NCBI GenBank assembly: GCA_022567295.1
Contig: JADFHE010000013.1
Location: forward strand, 1 to 41,158
Length of the DNA: 41,158 nt
DNA from: Pseudomonadota bacterium
GTDB lineage: Bacteria > Pseudomonadota > Gammaproteobacteria > Steroidobacterales > Woeseiaceae
Direction: 5' to 3'
The notes under the pieces were generated by a model that saw only the letters and a list, made by a program, of their open reading frames with translations, ran no database searches and was not told the DNA's origin. A program made the position numbers and the translations under genes. Positions 26,869-36,733 of the stretch are shown piece after piece. Within the stretch, counting starts at the first letter, position 1; the number at the start of each line of letters is the position of its first letter.

Positions 26869-28542
26869 CTAGGTATGCAGTCTTTTATACTTGATTCGGT
26901 GCGGATTTGCCGCATCGGCTCCAAGCCGGCGTTTGCGGTCCTGTTCGTAATCGGCGTAGTTGCCGGCGAACCAAGTTACGACTGAGTCGCCCTCAAACGC
27001 AAGAATATGTGTGGAGATGCGGTCCAAAAACCAGCGATCATGCGAAATCACGATGACCGACCCAGGGAAATTCAGCAGCGCCTCCTCAAGCGCACGCAAT
27101 GTTTCCACATCGAGATCATTGGTGGGTTCGTCAAGCAACAGGAAGTTGCCGCCGGCGCGCAGCACCTTGGCCAAATGGACACGATTGCGTTCACCACCGG
27201 ACAACAGGCCAATTTTCTTTTGCTGATCTTGTCCGCGGAAGTTGAATCGCCCGACGTAGGCTCGAGATGAGGTTTCGTAATTGCCTACCTTGATCATGTC
27301 CAGGCCGTCGGAGATTTCCTCCCACACTGTCTTGTCGTCATTGAGGCTGTCGCGCGATTGATCAACACTCGCGAGTTGTACGGTTTCTCCCAGTCGCAAC
27401 GTGCCCGAATCCGCCTGTTCCTCACCCGTTATCATGCGAAACAGGGTGGTCTTGCCGGCGCCGTTAGGCCCGATAACGCCAACTATGCCGCCAGGTGGAA
27501 GTTGAAAGCTGAGTCCGTTGAGCAGCAGTTTTTCACCGTAACTCTTCTTCAGGTCATTGACTTCAAGGACAATGTCACCGAGACGAGGACCTGGCGGAAT
27601 ATAAATCTCATTCGTCTCATTGCGTTTCTGATATTGCGCCGACGAAATTTCATCAAACTGCCGCAGGCGCGCTTTGGACTTCGCTTGCCGGCCTTTGGGA
27701 TTGCTGCGCACCCACTCGAGTTCTGCAGCCATGGCCTTCTGACGAGCTTTCTCCGACGCCTCTTCGTTCCTGAGGCGAGCTTCCTTCTGTTCCAGCCACG
27801 ATGAGTAGTTGCCTTTCCAAGGAATACCGTGGCCGCGGTCGAGTTCCAGAATCCATCCAGCAACGTTGTCCAGGAAATAACGATCATGAGTGACTGCTAT
27901 GACAGTGCTTGGATATTCGTCGAGAAAGCGCTCGAGCCATGCGACTGACTCGGCATCCAGATGGTTCGTCGGCTCATCGAGCAACAACATGTCGGGCTGC
28001 GATAGCAACAGCCGGCACAGAGCGACGCGGCGACGTTCACCACCCGACAGTATGGTTACGTCTGCATCCCAGGGTGGCAAACGCAATGCATCGGCTGCGA
28101 TTTCGAGTTTGCGATCGAGCTCCCAGGCACCTTCGGCATCAATTGCATCCTGCAGCTTGCCCTGTTCTTCAAGCAGCGCGGTCATCTCGTCGTCGTCCAT
28201 GGGTTCAGCGAACCTGTTGCTGATCTCGTTGAAGCGATCGAGGAGCGCCCTGGTTTCAGCAACGCCTTCCTCTACATTGCCGCGCACGTCCTTGTTGGGA
28301 TCGAGCACGGGCTCTTGCGGCAAGTAACCGATATTGATGCCTGGCTGCGGTCGCGCCTCGCCGTCAATCTCGGTGTCGAGACCGGCCATGATGCGCAGCA
28401 GCGTGGATTTACCCGAACCATTCAAGCCGAGTACGCCAATTTTGGCGCCAGGAAAGAAGGACAGGGATATATCACGCAAGATGTGCCGCTTTGGCGCGAC
28501 AACCTTCGCAACGCGATTCATTGTGTAGATGTACTGGGCCAT
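26869..28542 (-). CDS. ettA: Energy-dependent translational throttle protein EttA (ABC-F)
   Basis: A 557-residue soluble protein with two ATPase domains and no membrane part. First domain: Walker [10 protein letters not shown], signature [16 protein letters not shown], Walker [12 protein letters not shown]. Second domain: [33 protein letters not shown]. Between them lies the charged linker that reaches the tRNA sites ([20 protein letters not shown]). The insert [20 protein letters not shown] in the first domain is the EttA arm. It binds the ribosomal E site and gates the first elongation step according to the ADP/ATP ratio. Length and N-terminus ([11 protein letters not shown]) match the family. 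Confidence 0.96.
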   Translation of the reverse strand: MAQYIYTMNRVAKVVAPKRHILRDISLSFFPGAKIGVLGLNGSGKSTLLRIMAGLDTEIDGEARPQPGINIGYLPQEPVLDPNKDVRGNVEEGVAETRALLDRFNEISNRFAEPMDDDEMTALLEEQGKLQDAIDAEGAWELDRKLEIAADALRLPPWDADVTILSGGERRRVALCRLLLSQPDMLLLDEPTNHLDAESVAWLERFLDEYPSTVIAVTHDRYFLDNVAGWILELDRGHGIPWKGNYSSWLEQKEARLRNEEASEKARQKAMAAELEWVRSNPKGRQAKSKARLRQFDEISSAQYQKRNETNEIYIPPGPRLGDIVLEVNDLKKSYGEKLLLNGLSFQLPPGGIVGVIGPNGAGKTTLFRMITGEEQADSGTLRLGETVQLASVDQSRDSLNDDKTVWEEISDGLDMIKVGNYETSSRAYVGRFNFRGQDQQKKIGLLSGGERNRVHLAKVLRAGGNFLLLDEPTNDLDVETLRALEEALLNFPGSVIVISHDRWFLDRISTHILAFEGDSVVTWFAGNYADYEQDRKRRLGADAANPHRIKYKRLHT

Positions 28543-28619
28543 TGTGGAACCAATAGTAATTGTTCGAATTATGTGCGCGCATTATCCGGTATGCTGCAGC
28601 ACATTAAAACAACCATAAA

Positions 28620-29576
28620 ATGCCCATGAGCGACACCGTGCTTGTTTACAGGGGGAAAGAGATTGCAGCCTACGGCTTCGGTGATCCGCACCCGTTCGGG
28701 ACCGACCGTCACGACGTATTTCACGCGGAGCTCGACAAGGCGGGCCTCGCTGACTCGATCGACTACGGTCATCCGCGTCCCGCGCTGGTTGATGAACTGG
28801 CGCTATTTCATACCGCCGAATACATCGACAAGGTGTCGCGCCTGTCAGCCCTTGGCAAAGGCTGGCTCGACGACGGCGATACACCGGTAGTCCCCGGCAT
28901 CTACGACGCGGCATCGGCAGTGGTTGGCGCGGTTTTATGCGCGGTTGATGAGGTCATGCACGGCAATTACAGACGGGCGTTCATACCCATAGCCGGGCTG
29001 CATCATGCCGCGCGTGATCACGCTGCCGGGTTTTGTGTTTTTAACGACTGCGGCATCGCGGCCGAATACCTGCGCAAAGAGTTCGGCGTGCAGCGCATAG
29101 CCTATGTCGATATCGACGCTCACCATGGCGACGGCATGTTCTACGGGTTTGAAGATGATCCGGACCTGATATTTGCCGACATCCACGAGGATGGACGCTA
29201 TCTGTATCCGGGGACCGGCGCCGCTGAAGAGACCGGTACCGGTAAAGCGCGCGGCACCAAACTCAATATTCCGGTCGCGCCGGGCGCCGACGACGACGAT
29301 TTTCACCGCGTCTGGGCACGGGTAGAACAGTATCTGGAGGAAGCCAAACCGGATTTCATTTTGATGCAGTGCGGAGCGGACAGCCTTGAGGGCGACCCCA
29401 TAACTCACCTGTGCTGGACCGAGGAAGTGCATGCGTCGGCCGCCGCATCGCTGTGCCGCCTCGCGGACAAGCATTGCAAGGGCCGGATTATCGGGATGGG
29501 TGGTGGCGGCTACAATCGTCGTAATGTGGCTCGTGCCTGGACGCGTGTGGTGCAATCCTTCGTGGAAACTCATTAG
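28620..29576 (+). CDS. Histone deacetylase family (class II/AcuC-like) protein
   Basis: A 318-residue zinc hydrolase with the complete deacetylase site: the His pair in [18 protein letters not shown], zinc ligands in [10 protein letters not shown], the second Asp in [11 protein letters not shown], and GMGGGGYN. Bacterial members remove acetyl or other acyl groups from proteins, polyamines or acetoin-pathway enzymes. A role in deacetylating enzymes such as acetyl-CoA synthetase is possible, but acs is far away. ATG 28620 or 28626 can start it. It is divergent from ettA, with 77 bases between, and it may share a transcript with glyA, which starts 47 bases downstream. Confidence 0.92.
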   Translation: MPMSDTVLVYRGKEIAAYGFGDPHPFGTDRHDVFHAELDKAGLADSIDYGHPRPALVDELALFHTAEYIDKVSRLSALGKGWLDDGDTPVVPGIYDAASAVVGAVLCAVDEVMHGNYRRAFIPIAGLHHAARDHAAGFCVFNDCGIAAEYLRKEFGVQRIAYVDIDAHHGDGMFYGFEDDPDLIFADIHEDGRYLYPGTGAAEETGTGKARGTKLNIPVAPGADDDDFHRVWARVEQYLEEAKPDFILMQCGADSLEGDPITHLCWTEEVHASAAASLCRLADKHCKGRIIGMGGGGYNRRNVARAWTRVVQSFVETH

Positions 29577-29623
29577 ATCCACAGGTAATATCGCCATCCT
29601 TTCTGCCTCACTGCGGAGTTTCC

Positions 29624-30877
29624 ATGTTCGACACATCAACGACGATCGAGTCCTTCGATCCCGAAGTAGCCAAAGCTATCGCTCAGGAAGGTCGCCGCCA
29701 GGAACAGCACATCGAGCTGATCGCGTCGGAAAATTACACGAGTCCGCGTGTGATGGCGGCACAGGGCTCGAAACTGACCAATAAATACGCCGAGGGTTAT
29801 CCGGGCAAGCGCTATTACGGTGGTTGTGAGTTCGTCGACGTTGTTGAAACGTTGGCGATTGAACGCGCCAAGGAATTGTTCGCAGCGGACTACGTCAACG
29901 TGCAGCCACATTCCGGATCGCAGGCCAACGCGGCGGTCTATCACGCACTGGTCGAACCCGGCGATACCATACTGGGCATGAGCCTCAGTGACGGCGGCCA
30001 TCTGACACATGGCTCCAAGGTCAATTTTTCCGGAAAGTTGTTCAATGCCATTCAGTACGGTCTTGCAACTGACACCGGGCTGATCGACTACGATCAGGTT
30101 CAGGCGCTGGCGACCGAGCACCGGCCGAAGATGATCGTTGCCGGATTTTCCGCTTACTCGCAGGTCGTCGACTGGGCGCGCTTTCGAGACATTGCGGACA
30201 GCATTGGCGCCTGGCTATTTGTTGACATGGCGCACGTCGCCGGTCTCGTTGCCACGGGTCATTACCCCAGTCCGATTTCACACGCTGACGTTTGCACGAC
30301 CACAACGCACAAAACGCTGCGTGGTCCCCGCGGCGGCCTGATTCTGGCGCGCGCGAATGATGAGCTGACCAAGAAATTCAATTCTTTGGTTTTCCCCGGA
30401 ACGCAGGGTGGGCCGCTGATGCATGTGATTGCAGCCAAGGCCGTGGCATTGAAGGAAGCTCTGGAGCCGGGCTTCAAAGATTATCAGGGCAAGGTCTGCG
30501 AAAACGCCAAGGTAATGGCCGCAACGCTCATGGATCGCGGTTATCCGATTATTTCGGGCGGCACCGAGAACCATCTGATGCTCGTGAGCCTGATTGAACG
30601 TGGCATCACGGGCAAGGTGGCAGACGCCGCCCTCGGTCGCGCGTTCATCACTGTGAACAAGAATTCTATTCCCAATGATCCGCAGTCTCCGTTTGTCACC
30701 AGCGGATTGCGGCTGGGCACACCCGCGATCACGACGCGCGGTTTCGGCGTTGACGAAACCCGTCAGCTCACGGGCTGGATAGCAGATATACTCGACGCTG
30801 TTGAAGACGAGGAAATTATCGATCGGGTCAGGAGCCAGGTGGTGGATCTCTGTCAGCGGTTCCCGGTGTATGGCTAG
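29624..30877 (+). CDS. glyA: Serine hydroxymethyltransferase
   Basis: A 417-residue PLP enzyme that converts serine and tetrahydrofolate to glycine and 5,10-methylene-tetrahydrofolate. The PLP lysine is in [13 protein letters not shown]. Other conserved parts are [37 protein letters not shown] and [10 protein letters not shown]. The length is standard. It is followed by nrdR and the riboflavin genes, a conserved gammaproteobacterial order. Its stop codon is the first part of a 38-base perfect palindrome. Confidence 0.98.
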   Translation: MFDTSTTIESFDPEVAKAIAQEGRRQEQHIELIASENYTSPRVMAAQGSKLTNKYAEGYPGKRYYGGCEFVDVVETLAIERAKELFAADYVNVQPHSGSQANAAVYHALVEPGDTILGMSLSDGGHLTHGSKVNFSGKLFNAIQYGLATDTGLIDYDQVQALATEHRPKMIVAGFSAYSQVVDWARFRDIADSIGAWLFVDMAHVAGLVATGHYPSPISHADVCTTTTHKTLRGPRGGLILARANDELTKKFNSLVFPGTQGGPLMHVIAAKAVALKEALEPGFKDYQGKVCENAKVMAATLMDRGYPIISGGTENHLMLVSLIERGITGKVADAALGRAFITVNKNSIPNDPQSPFVTSGLRLGTPAITTRGFGVDETRQLTGWIADILDAVEDEEIIDRVRSQVVDLCQRFPVYG

Positions 30878-30913
30878 TGGTTCAACAAGTTAAAATTAAC
30901 TTGTTGAACCACT
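30876..30913. repeat. 38-base perfect palindrome between glyA and nrdR
   Basis: The arms AGTGGTTCAACAAGTTAA and TTAACTTGTTGAACCACT are exact reverse complements of 18 bases, separated by AA. The first two bases are the last two of the glyA stop codon. In RNA this gives a very stable stem directly after the gene, but no T-run follows on either side, so it is not a standard Rho-independent terminator. It ends 22 bases before the nrdR ATG. Processing signal, mRNA 3' stabiliser, attenuator or protein-binding site are all possible. Confidence 0.85.
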
Positions 30914-30935
30914 GAGACCCGGCCGGCCGAAAGCT

Positions 30936-31457
30936 ATGCATTGTCCGTTCTGCGCTCATGAAGAAACCAAGGTAATTGACTCGCGTCTGGCGGGTGATGG
31001 CCGGCAGATTCGCCGACGCCGGCAGTGTCTGGCGTGTAACGAGCGATTTACAACGTTCGAGTCAGCCGAGTTAGTCATGCCTCGCTTGATTAAAAACGAC
31101 AACAGCCGGCAACCGTTCGATGAAGCCAAGATTCGTAACAGCATGGTGCGGGCCCTCGAAAAACGGCCGGTACCCAGCGATGCGCTGGAGCAGGCAATCG
31201 GTCGAGTGATCCACAAACTGAGAACCATGGGCGAACGTGAAGTTCCGTCACGGCTGGTGGGCGAGCTGGTCATGGAGGAATTGCATGAACTCGATGAGGT
31301 TGCCTATGTGCGTTTCGCCTCCGTGTATCGACGCTTTCAGGACATCACCGAATTCGAAGACGAGATCAAGCGCCTGCAAAGAATTTCAGAAACGGCGGCC
31401 AGTCGTGAGCAAATGTCGTTGTTGCCTGAATTGCTAGGCAAGAAAAATAAGAATTAG
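30936..31457 (+). CDS. nrdR: Transcriptional repressor NrdR
   Basis: A 173-residue repressor of ribonucleotide reductase genes. The zinc ribbon is CPFC...CLAC (residues 3-34), with the conserved start [17 protein letters not shown] and [17 protein letters not shown]. An ATP-cone follows (about 49-139: [20 protein letters not shown] start and [16 protein letters not shown] at the end), which senses ATP and dATP. The C-terminal tail is longer than the E. coli protein (149 aa) by about 24 residues. It sits between glyA and ribD. Confidence 0.97.
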   Translation: MHCPFCAHEETKVIDSRLAGDGRQIRRRRQCLACNERFTTFESAELVMPRLIKNDNSRQPFDEAKIRNSMVRALEKRPVPSDALEQAIGRVIHKLRTMGEREVPSRLVGELVMEELHELDEVAYVRFASVYRRFQDITEFEDEIKRLQRISETAASREQMSLLPELLGKKNKN

Positions 31458-31476
31458 CCGTCAAACCATAGCCGTA

Positions 31477-32589
31477 ATGTCCGAGTACACCGAAAAAGAT
31501 TGCGCACACATGGCGCGCGCATTACAGCTTGCCGAACGTGGCAGGTACACAGCGCACCCGAATCCCGTCGTGGGCTGTGTACTCGTCAAAGATGACACGG
31601 TCGTCGGAGAGGGTTGGCACGAACGAACGGGTGAGGCGCATGCGGAGGTCAATGCGCTGGAAGTCGCAGGCGATCGGGCGCGAGGTTCGATTGTGTATGT
31701 AACTCTGGAACCCTGCGCGCACCACGGCAGGACGCCGCCGTGCACTGTGGCACTGATTGATGCGGGTGTCCGCGAAGTCATCGCCGCGATGCAGGACCCG
31801 AACGCAGATGTTGCCGGGCGCGGCCTCCGGTTTCTTGCAGACGCCGGAATCGAAGTCCGAACAGGACTGATGCAGAACGCGGCGGCCGATCTGAATCCGG
31901 GTTTCCTGAAAAGAGTCGCTGCGAAATTGCCATTCGTGCGCCTGAAACTTGCGTCCAGCATCGATGGCTGTATCGCAATGACCAGTGGCGAAAGTCAATG
32001 GATCACGGGTCCGGAGGCGCGCGCCGACGTACAACGGTTGCGGGCACGCTCGGGGGCCGTGATGACGGGTATCGGAACCGTGTTGGCGGATGATCCGTCG
32101 CTGAATGTCCGTGCGGCGGACATCGATACGCGTGGTCTGCAGCCGATTCGCGTGGTGCTTGATAGCCAGTTACGTATGCCACTGGCAGCCGGGATGCTGG
32201 CGCTGCCGGGCACGACACTAGTCTGTTGCATTGGTAATCCTGACACGAAGCCGCTGCAAGATGCGAACGCGGAAGTCATGTCATTCGCTGCTGTCGACGG
32301 TCATGTGGACACGCATGAGGTATTGCTGGAACTCGCGGGCCGGGGCGTCAACGAGGTACTGGTTGAGGCGGGTCCCGGACTGGCCGGTCATTTGCTGGAA
32401 CGCGATCAGGTCGATGAGCTTGTGATTTACCAGGCGCCCCATATTATGGGTAGTCAGACGATGAGGCTTGTCGAGACACCGTCCTGGTCGTCGCTTGCGG
32501 ATCGTAAAGAGCTCAACATAACGGATGTTCGCCGGGTTGGTAACGACATGAGAATAACGGCGACGCCAAAACGTCAGGACGAATGTTAG
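31477..32589 (+). CDS. ribD: Bifunctional riboflavin deaminase-reductase
   Basis: A 370-residue enzyme performing two consecutive steps of riboflavin synthesis. The N-terminal deaminase has the zinc motif HAEVNAL followed by EPCAHHGRTPPC. The C-terminal reductase (about 150-365) shows VRLKLASSIDGCIAM, SQWITGPEAR, AVMTGIGTVLADDPSLNVR and VNEVLVEAGPGLAG. All key residues are present. The ribE start lies 5 bases after its stop. An ATG-rich start region begins MSEYTEKDCAHMARAL, normal for the family. Confidence 0.97.
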   Translation: MSEYTEKDCAHMARALQLAERGRYTAHPNPVVGCVLVKDDTVVGEGWHERTGEAHAEVNALEVAGDRARGSIVYVTLEPCAHHGRTPPCTVALIDAGVREVIAAMQDPNADVAGRGLRFLADAGIEVRTGLMQNAAADLNPGFLKRVAAKLPFVRLKLASSIDGCIAMTSGESQWITGPEARADVQRLRARSGAVMTGIGTVLADDPSLNVRAADIDTRGLQPIRVVLDSQLRMPLAAGMLALPGTTLVCCIGNPDTKPLQDANAEVMSFAAVDGHVDTHEVLLELAGRGVNEVLVEAGPGLAGHLLERDQVDELVIYQAPHIMGSQTMRLVETPSWSSLADRKELNITDVRRVGNDMRITATPKRQDEC

Positions 32590-32594
32590 CAGTC

Positions 32595-33233
32595 ATGTTC
32601 ACAGGAATCATTAAGGCGAAAGGATCAGTGACCGCCATGGATCGCCAGGGCGGTGATGTGCGTATGACGGTCAGGGCCCGCGATCTTCCTTGGGAAGACT
32701 ATGAAATTGGTGAGAGTATCTCCGTCAATGGTGCCTGTCTGACAGCTGTCGCTCTGCACGAGGACGGATTTGACACCGATGTGTCGGTCGAGACGCTGGA
32801 TGTTACGGCGCTCGGCAATTTATCGGTGGGCTCTGACGTTAATCTCGAACCGGCGATGAGTCTGGGCGACCGGCTCGGCGGACATCTGGTGAGTGGCCAC
32901 GTCGACTGTGTCGGCAATATAACGTCGCGGTCAGCCGATGCGCGCTCGATCAGACTGGCGATCGAAATACCGGCAGACCATGCGCGTTATATTGCGAAGA
33001 AAGGGTCCGTCTGTGTCGATGGTGTCAGCCTTACCATCAACGAAGTATCTGGAAACTGCTTCGAATTGAATATCATCCCCCATACTGCGGCCACCACGAT
33101 TATTGATGGCTACACGGTTGGTACCATTGTCAATGTCGAAGTTGACCTGCTGGCTCGCTATCTCGAGCGCCTGATCAGCAAAGACAGCGACGGTATCTCA
33201 CTTGATTTTTTGAAGGCGCAAGGCTATGCCTGA
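32595..33233 (+). CDS. ribE: Riboflavin synthase, alpha chain
   Basis: A 212-residue enzyme that makes riboflavin from two 6,7-dimethyl-8-ribityllumazine molecules. It consists of two similar lumazine-binding barrels: MFTGIIKAKGSV with SVNGACLTAV in the first, and LGGHLVSGHVDCVG with VDGVSLTINEV in the second. ATG 32595 gives the invariant MFTGI start; an upstream in-frame ATG at 32583 overlaps ribD and would add 4 residues. The last 8 bases overlap the start of the next gene. Confidence 0.96.
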   Translation: MFTGIIKAKGSVTAMDRQGGDVRMTVRARDLPWEDYEIGESISVNGACLTAVALHEDGFDTDVSVETLDVTALGNLSVGSDVNLEPAMSLGDRLGGHLVSGHVDCVGNITSRSADARSIRLAIEIPADHARYIAKKGSVCVDGVSLTINEVSGNCFELNIIPHTAATTIIDGYTVGTIVNVEVDLLARYLERLISKDSDGISLDFLKAQGYA

Positions 33234-34371
33234 CAAACCAACGACACACCCGAGTGCGATGGACAGCACGTTCTCCGATATCAAAGACATCATTGCTGAT
33301 CTGAAGGTTGGCAAGATGGTCATCATGGTGGACGATGAGAATCGCGAAAACGAAGGCGATCTGATCATGGCGGCGGAGAAGGTTCGCCCTGAAGACGTCA
33401 ACTACATGGCAACGCATGGGAGAGGGCTGGTCTGCCTGACGCTCTCTCGGGAACGCTGCAAACAACTGCGCCTGCCACTCATGGTCAGTGATACGGACCG
33501 GCATCATGCTACAAATTTCACGATCTCGATCGAGGCTGCCGAGGGCATCACGACGGGTATTTCGGCGCATGATCGAGCCCACACTATTCAGGCCGCCGTC
33601 GCTCCCGGCGCGAAACCAGAGCATCTATGTCAGCCAGGCCACATCTTTCCGGTAATGGCGCAACCCGGTGGCGTGTTGACTCGGGCTGGTCATACAGAGG
33701 CAGGATGCGATCTTGCACGGCTCGCAGGCCTTGAGCCAGCGGCGGCGATTGTCGAGATTCTCAAAGAGGATGGCAGCATGGCGCGCCGTCCCGATCTCGA
33801 AATATTTGCCAAGCAGCACGACATCAGGATAGGCACTATTGCTGATCTGATTCGTTACCGACTGGACACCGAGCGTAACGTCGAACGTATCGGTAATGCG
33901 ATCGTGCAAACGGCGCACGGCGACTTCACGTTGTATTGCTATGACGATCATGTGAATCAAGCCGTGCATGTAGCGCTGGTCAAAGGCGACCTCAACACTG
34001 TCGATACGCCACTGGTGCGGGTGCACTTGCAAGACACTCTGGGCGACGTCATCGGTGTGCAAAGTCGCTCTCTTGGCTGGTCATTAGGAAGCGTCATAGA
34101 GCGTATCGCCGAGGAAGAGGTCGGGGTCATCGTGTTGTTGCGGGATCAGGAGTCCGCACGCGATTTTATGGATTCCGTGGAGACGCTCGGACAACATCGC
34201 GATGAGCTCGAAACGCGACGATCCGGCAACGAGGTGCTGCGTACTTACGGCGTTGGTGCACAAATACTGCGTGATCTCGGGCTCAGCAAAATCCGTGTAT
34301 TATCGGCGCCTAAACACATGTACGCGATCTCCGGTTTCGACCTCGAAATTACGGAATACGTCTGCGAGTAA
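33226..34371 (+). CDS. ribB: 3,4-dihydroxy-2-butanone 4-phosphate synthase fused to degenerate GTP cyclohydrolase II (RibBX type)
   Basis: A 381-residue protein. The N-terminal synthase domain (about 15-215) is intact: DDENRENEGDLIMAAE, ATHGRGLVCL, DRHHATNFTISIEA and RAGHTEAGCDLARLAGL. The C-terminal domain (about 220-375) has the cyclohydrolase II fold, but the three zinc cysteines are replaced by D270, R281 and L283 (VRVHLQDTLGDVIG region). It should therefore not open GTP; a separate RibA must exist elsewhere. This hybrid is a known proteobacterial variant called RibBX. The retained domain may be structural or regulatory. Confidence 0.93.
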   Translation: MPDKPTTHPSAMDSTFSDIKDIIADLKVGKMVIMVDDENRENEGDLIMAAEKVRPEDVNYMATHGRGLVCLTLSRERCKQLRLPLMVSDTDRHHATNFTISIEAAEGITTGISAHDRAHTIQAAVAPGAKPEHLCQPGHIFPVMAQPGGVLTRAGHTEAGCDLARLAGLEPAAAIVEILKEDGSMARRPDLEIFAKQHDIRIGTIADLIRYRLDTERNVERIGNAIVQTAHGDFTLYCYDDHVNQAVHVALVKGDLNTVDTPLVRVHLQDTLGDVIGVQSRSLGWSLGSVIERIAEEEVGVIVLLRDQESARDFMDSVETLGQHRDELETRRSGNEVLRTYGVGAQILRDLGLSKIRVLSAPKHMYAISGFDLEITEYVCE

Positions 34372-34380
34372 TGACATCTG

Positions 34381-34854
34381 ATGGACCGGATTAAGACAAC
34401 AGAAGGCGATGTTATTGTTCGCGATGGGCGTTTTGCGATTGTGGCGACTCGCTTTAACGAGTTCATCGTCGAGTCTTTAATCAAGGGATCGCTGCATTGC
34501 CTCCGGCAGCACGGCGCTGCCGACGGAAACGTCGAAATCTTCCGTGTGCCGGGTGCGTTCGAAATGTCCATAGCGCTCGATAAAGTTGCTGCGACCCGTC
34601 GCTTTGACGGCATCATCGCACTCGGTGCAGTCATACGCGGCGCAACACCGCATTTCGACTACGTCGCAGGTGAGTGCGTCAAAGGCATCACCGCGGCGGC
34701 ACACAAGCACGGCATCCCGGTTGGCAATGGCGTTCTGACCGTCGATACGATAGAGCAGGCGATCGAGCGTGCAGGTACCAAAGCCGGGAACAAAGGCGAA
34801 GAAGCCACGCTGGCCGTTATCGAGATGGTCGATCTATTGCGTCGCATCGACTAA
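34381..34854 (+). CDS. ribH: 6,7-dimethyl-8-ribityllumazine synthase
   Basis: A 157-residue enzyme, the penultimate step of riboflavin synthesis, which condenses the RibB and RibD products. Landmarks are FAIVATRFNEFIVESL, VPGAFEMSIALDK, GAVIRGATPHFDYVAGE (catalytic His nearby) and PVGNGVLTVDTIEQAIERAG. It normally assembles into pentamers or an icosahedral shell. It lies between ribB and nusB. Confidence 0.97.
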   Translation: MDRIKTTEGDVIVRDGRFAIVATRFNEFIVESLIKGSLHCLRQHGAADGNVEIFRVPGAFEMSIALDKVAATRRFDGIIALGAVIRGATPHFDYVAGECVKGITAAAHKHGIPVGNGVLTVDTIEQAIERAGTKAGNKGEEATLAVIEMVDLLRRID

Positions 34855-34873
34855 AAGCTTAAAGGACGTATTG

Positions 34874-35332
34874 ATGAGTAAGGCCAGTTCAAAGGGAGCC
34901 GGCGCCCGGACGCGCGCGCGTGAACTGATGCTGCAGGCGCTCTATCAAAAGCAAATTGCGGGTCATTCGACCTCGGAACTGGTATCCCAGTTTCACGATC
35001 AGGCTGCCTACCAGCGAGTCGATAAAATGTTTTTTGACCAGCAGTTTCCGGCGATCAGCGACTCGCAGAACGATCTCGAGAAAAAAATAGATGAGCTGAT
35101 CGACCGACCCCTTGAACAGCTCGACCCTGTTGAGTTCGCGATTTTGTTAATCGGTGTTTATGAGCTGGAGTCATGCACGGATATCCCGTACCGGGTTGTC
35201 ATCAATGAATGTGTGAATCTTGCCAAGCGCTTCGGTTCCATAGAAGGCCACAAATATATCAATGCCTGCCTCGACACCGCGGCGAAGTCATTCCGAGAGA
35301 TGGAGCATCGGTCATGGACGAATTCGAGCTGA
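34874..35332 (+). CDS. nusB: Transcription antitermination factor NusB
   Basis: A 152-residue all-helical factor. With NusE it binds boxA RNA in rRNA leaders to prevent early termination. Landmarks are RTRARELMLQALYQKQIAG, IDRPLEQLDPVEFAILLIGVYEL and PYRVVINECVNLAKRFGS with HKYINACLDTAA. ATG 34874 has AAGGA at 34862-34866. Its 3' end overlaps thiL by 19 bases. Confidence 0.96.
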   Translation: MSKASSKGAGARTRARELMLQALYQKQIAGHSTSELVSQFHDQAAYQRVDKMFFDQQFPAISDSQNDLEKKIDELIDRPLEQLDPVEFAILLIGVYELESCTDIPYRVVINECVNLAKRFGSIEGHKYINACLDTAAKSFREMEHRSWTNSS

Positions 35333-36234
35333 TCAGCCGCTTCTTTGATCGCGAGCGAGACGTCGCCGGTGTGTCCACAGGTATCGGTGATGACGCTGCG
35401 GTTCTGACTCCCGACAGCGATTTCGAACAAATTCAGGTCATCGACACGCTGGTGGAGGGCGTACATTTTCCGAACGAGACAAATCCGTGCGATATTGCCT
35501 ATCGGGCGGTCACCGTCAATCTTTCCGATATTGCTGCAATGGGCGGACGTCCGCGCTGGATGATGCTGGCGCTGACTCTTCGCGAAGCCAGCGAGCGGTG
35601 GGTCGAGTCGTTCGCAGCCGGGCTGTTTGAGGCCGCCGATGAATTCGATGTTGCCCTGATCGGCGGCGATACCACGAGCGGCCCCACGGTTGTGGTGACT
35701 GTGACCGTGACCGGCGAGGTCGAAAAGGGCCGTGCGTTACTGCGCAGCGGAGCACAAGCCGGTGATGCAATATTTGTCACGGGTACCTTGGGCGATGCAG
35801 CCGCAGGATTGAGTTTGCTGCAGCGTGGCGAGCCGGGCGGGTTTCTTGTACGTCGATTTTTGCGGCCCACACCACGGCTCGAAACAGGCAGGGCACTTCT
35901 CGGCAAAGCGAATGCGGCGATCGATATTTCCGATGGCCTTGTTGGCGATATCAACAAACTGCTGGCAGCGAGTGGCGTGGGTGGCGAGATCGATATAGAT
36001 AAATTGCCGTTGTCCGACGAACTTCGTGAGCAATTTGATGCCGATGAACAGCGACACCTGGCATTGACCGGAGGTGATGATTACGAATTGTGCTTCACCG
36101 CCCGTGAGGAATCCGTGGCAGCGATCGGCGGGGTCACGCAGATAGGAACGGTAACCGAATCGTCCGGTCTGATCTGCCGTACACACGACGAAATTGTGGA
36201 AGTCGATGACAGCGGTTACCGTCACTTTCAATGA
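35314..36234 (+). CDS. thiL: Thiamine-monophosphate kinase
   Basis: A 306-residue enzyme that phosphorylates thiamine monophosphate to the active diphosphate. Conserved parts are MDEFELISRFF, GIGDDAAVL, LVEGVHFP, AVTVNLSDIAAMGGRP, LIGGDTTSGP, DISDGLVGDINKLL and LTGGDDYELCF. ATG 35314 inside the end of nusB is the family start; an earlier in-frame start at 35209 lies deep within nusB. The stop overlaps the pgpA ATG (ATGA). Confidence 0.96.
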   Translation: MDEFELISRFFDRERDVAGVSTGIGDDAAVLTPDSDFEQIQVIDTLVEGVHFPNETNPCDIAYRAVTVNLSDIAAMGGRPRWMMLALTLREASERWVESFAAGLFEAADEFDVALIGGDTTSGPTVVVTVTVTGEVEKGRALLRSGAQAGDAIFVTGTLGDAAAGLSLLQRGEPGGFLVRRFLRPTPRLETGRALLGKANAAIDISDGLVGDINKLLAASGVGGEIDIDKLPLSDELREQFDADEQRHLALTGGDDYELCFTAREESVAAIGGVTQIGTVTESSGLICRTHDEIVEVDDSGYRHFQ

Positions 36235-36719
36235 ATCAGCCCCCAGACAATCTCGCGCGAACAGTCATGCGCGATCCGGTACACATCCTGGCATTTGGCT
36301 TCGGCACAGGCCTTGCGCCGTTCGCGCCCGGCACCTTCGGCTCGTTGGTGGGCGTCCTGCTGTTTTGGTTGACGATGGATTTCGGACTGTATGTTCAGTT
36401 GGGCGTTGCCCTGGCGGCGGTACTGGCGGGAATCTGGATATGCGGCGAGAGTGCGCGGCGTATAGGGGTGCACGATCACAATGGCATCGTCTGGGACGAG
36501 ATCGTCGGGATGTACGTCACACTGATGGTCGCGCCCGCTACCGCTCTGGGCTGGGTGGTCGCATTCGTCCTTTTCCGCTTTTTGGATATTGTAAAACCGT
36601 GGCCGATTAGAGACGTAGATCACAGACTGGGCGGAGGGGTCGGAATTATGCTGGACGACCTCATAGCCGCGCTGTATGCCGCAATTTTACTGGGTTTATA
36701 CAGGTGGTTCATGATTTGA
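36231..36719 (+). CDS. pgpA: Phosphatidylglycerophosphatase A
   Basis: A 162-residue inner-membrane enzyme that dephosphorylates phosphatidylglycerol phosphate. The active region GTGLAPFAPGTFGSLVG and IVWDEIVGMYVTL with FLDIVKPWPIRDVDHRLGGG are intact, and three to four membrane helices are visible (about 39-75, 88-110 and 140-158). It completes the nusB-thiL-pgpA block. The kinase gene starts 14 bases later. Confidence 0.96.
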   Translation: MNQPPDNLARTVMRDPVHILAFGFGTGLAPFAPGTFGSLVGVLLFWLTMDFGLYVQLGVALAAVLAGIWICGESARRIGVHDHNGIVWDEIVGMYVTLMVAPATALGWVVAFVLFRFLDIVKPWPIRDVDHRLGGGVGIMLDDLIAALYAAILLGLYRWFMI

Positions 36720-36733
36720 GCAGATGAGAAAAA

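Noticed and set aside
31458-31476. FMN riboswitch before the riboflavin genes
   Set aside because: Only 19 bases separate nrdR and ribD and no RFN-type conserved blocks are present there or before ribB.
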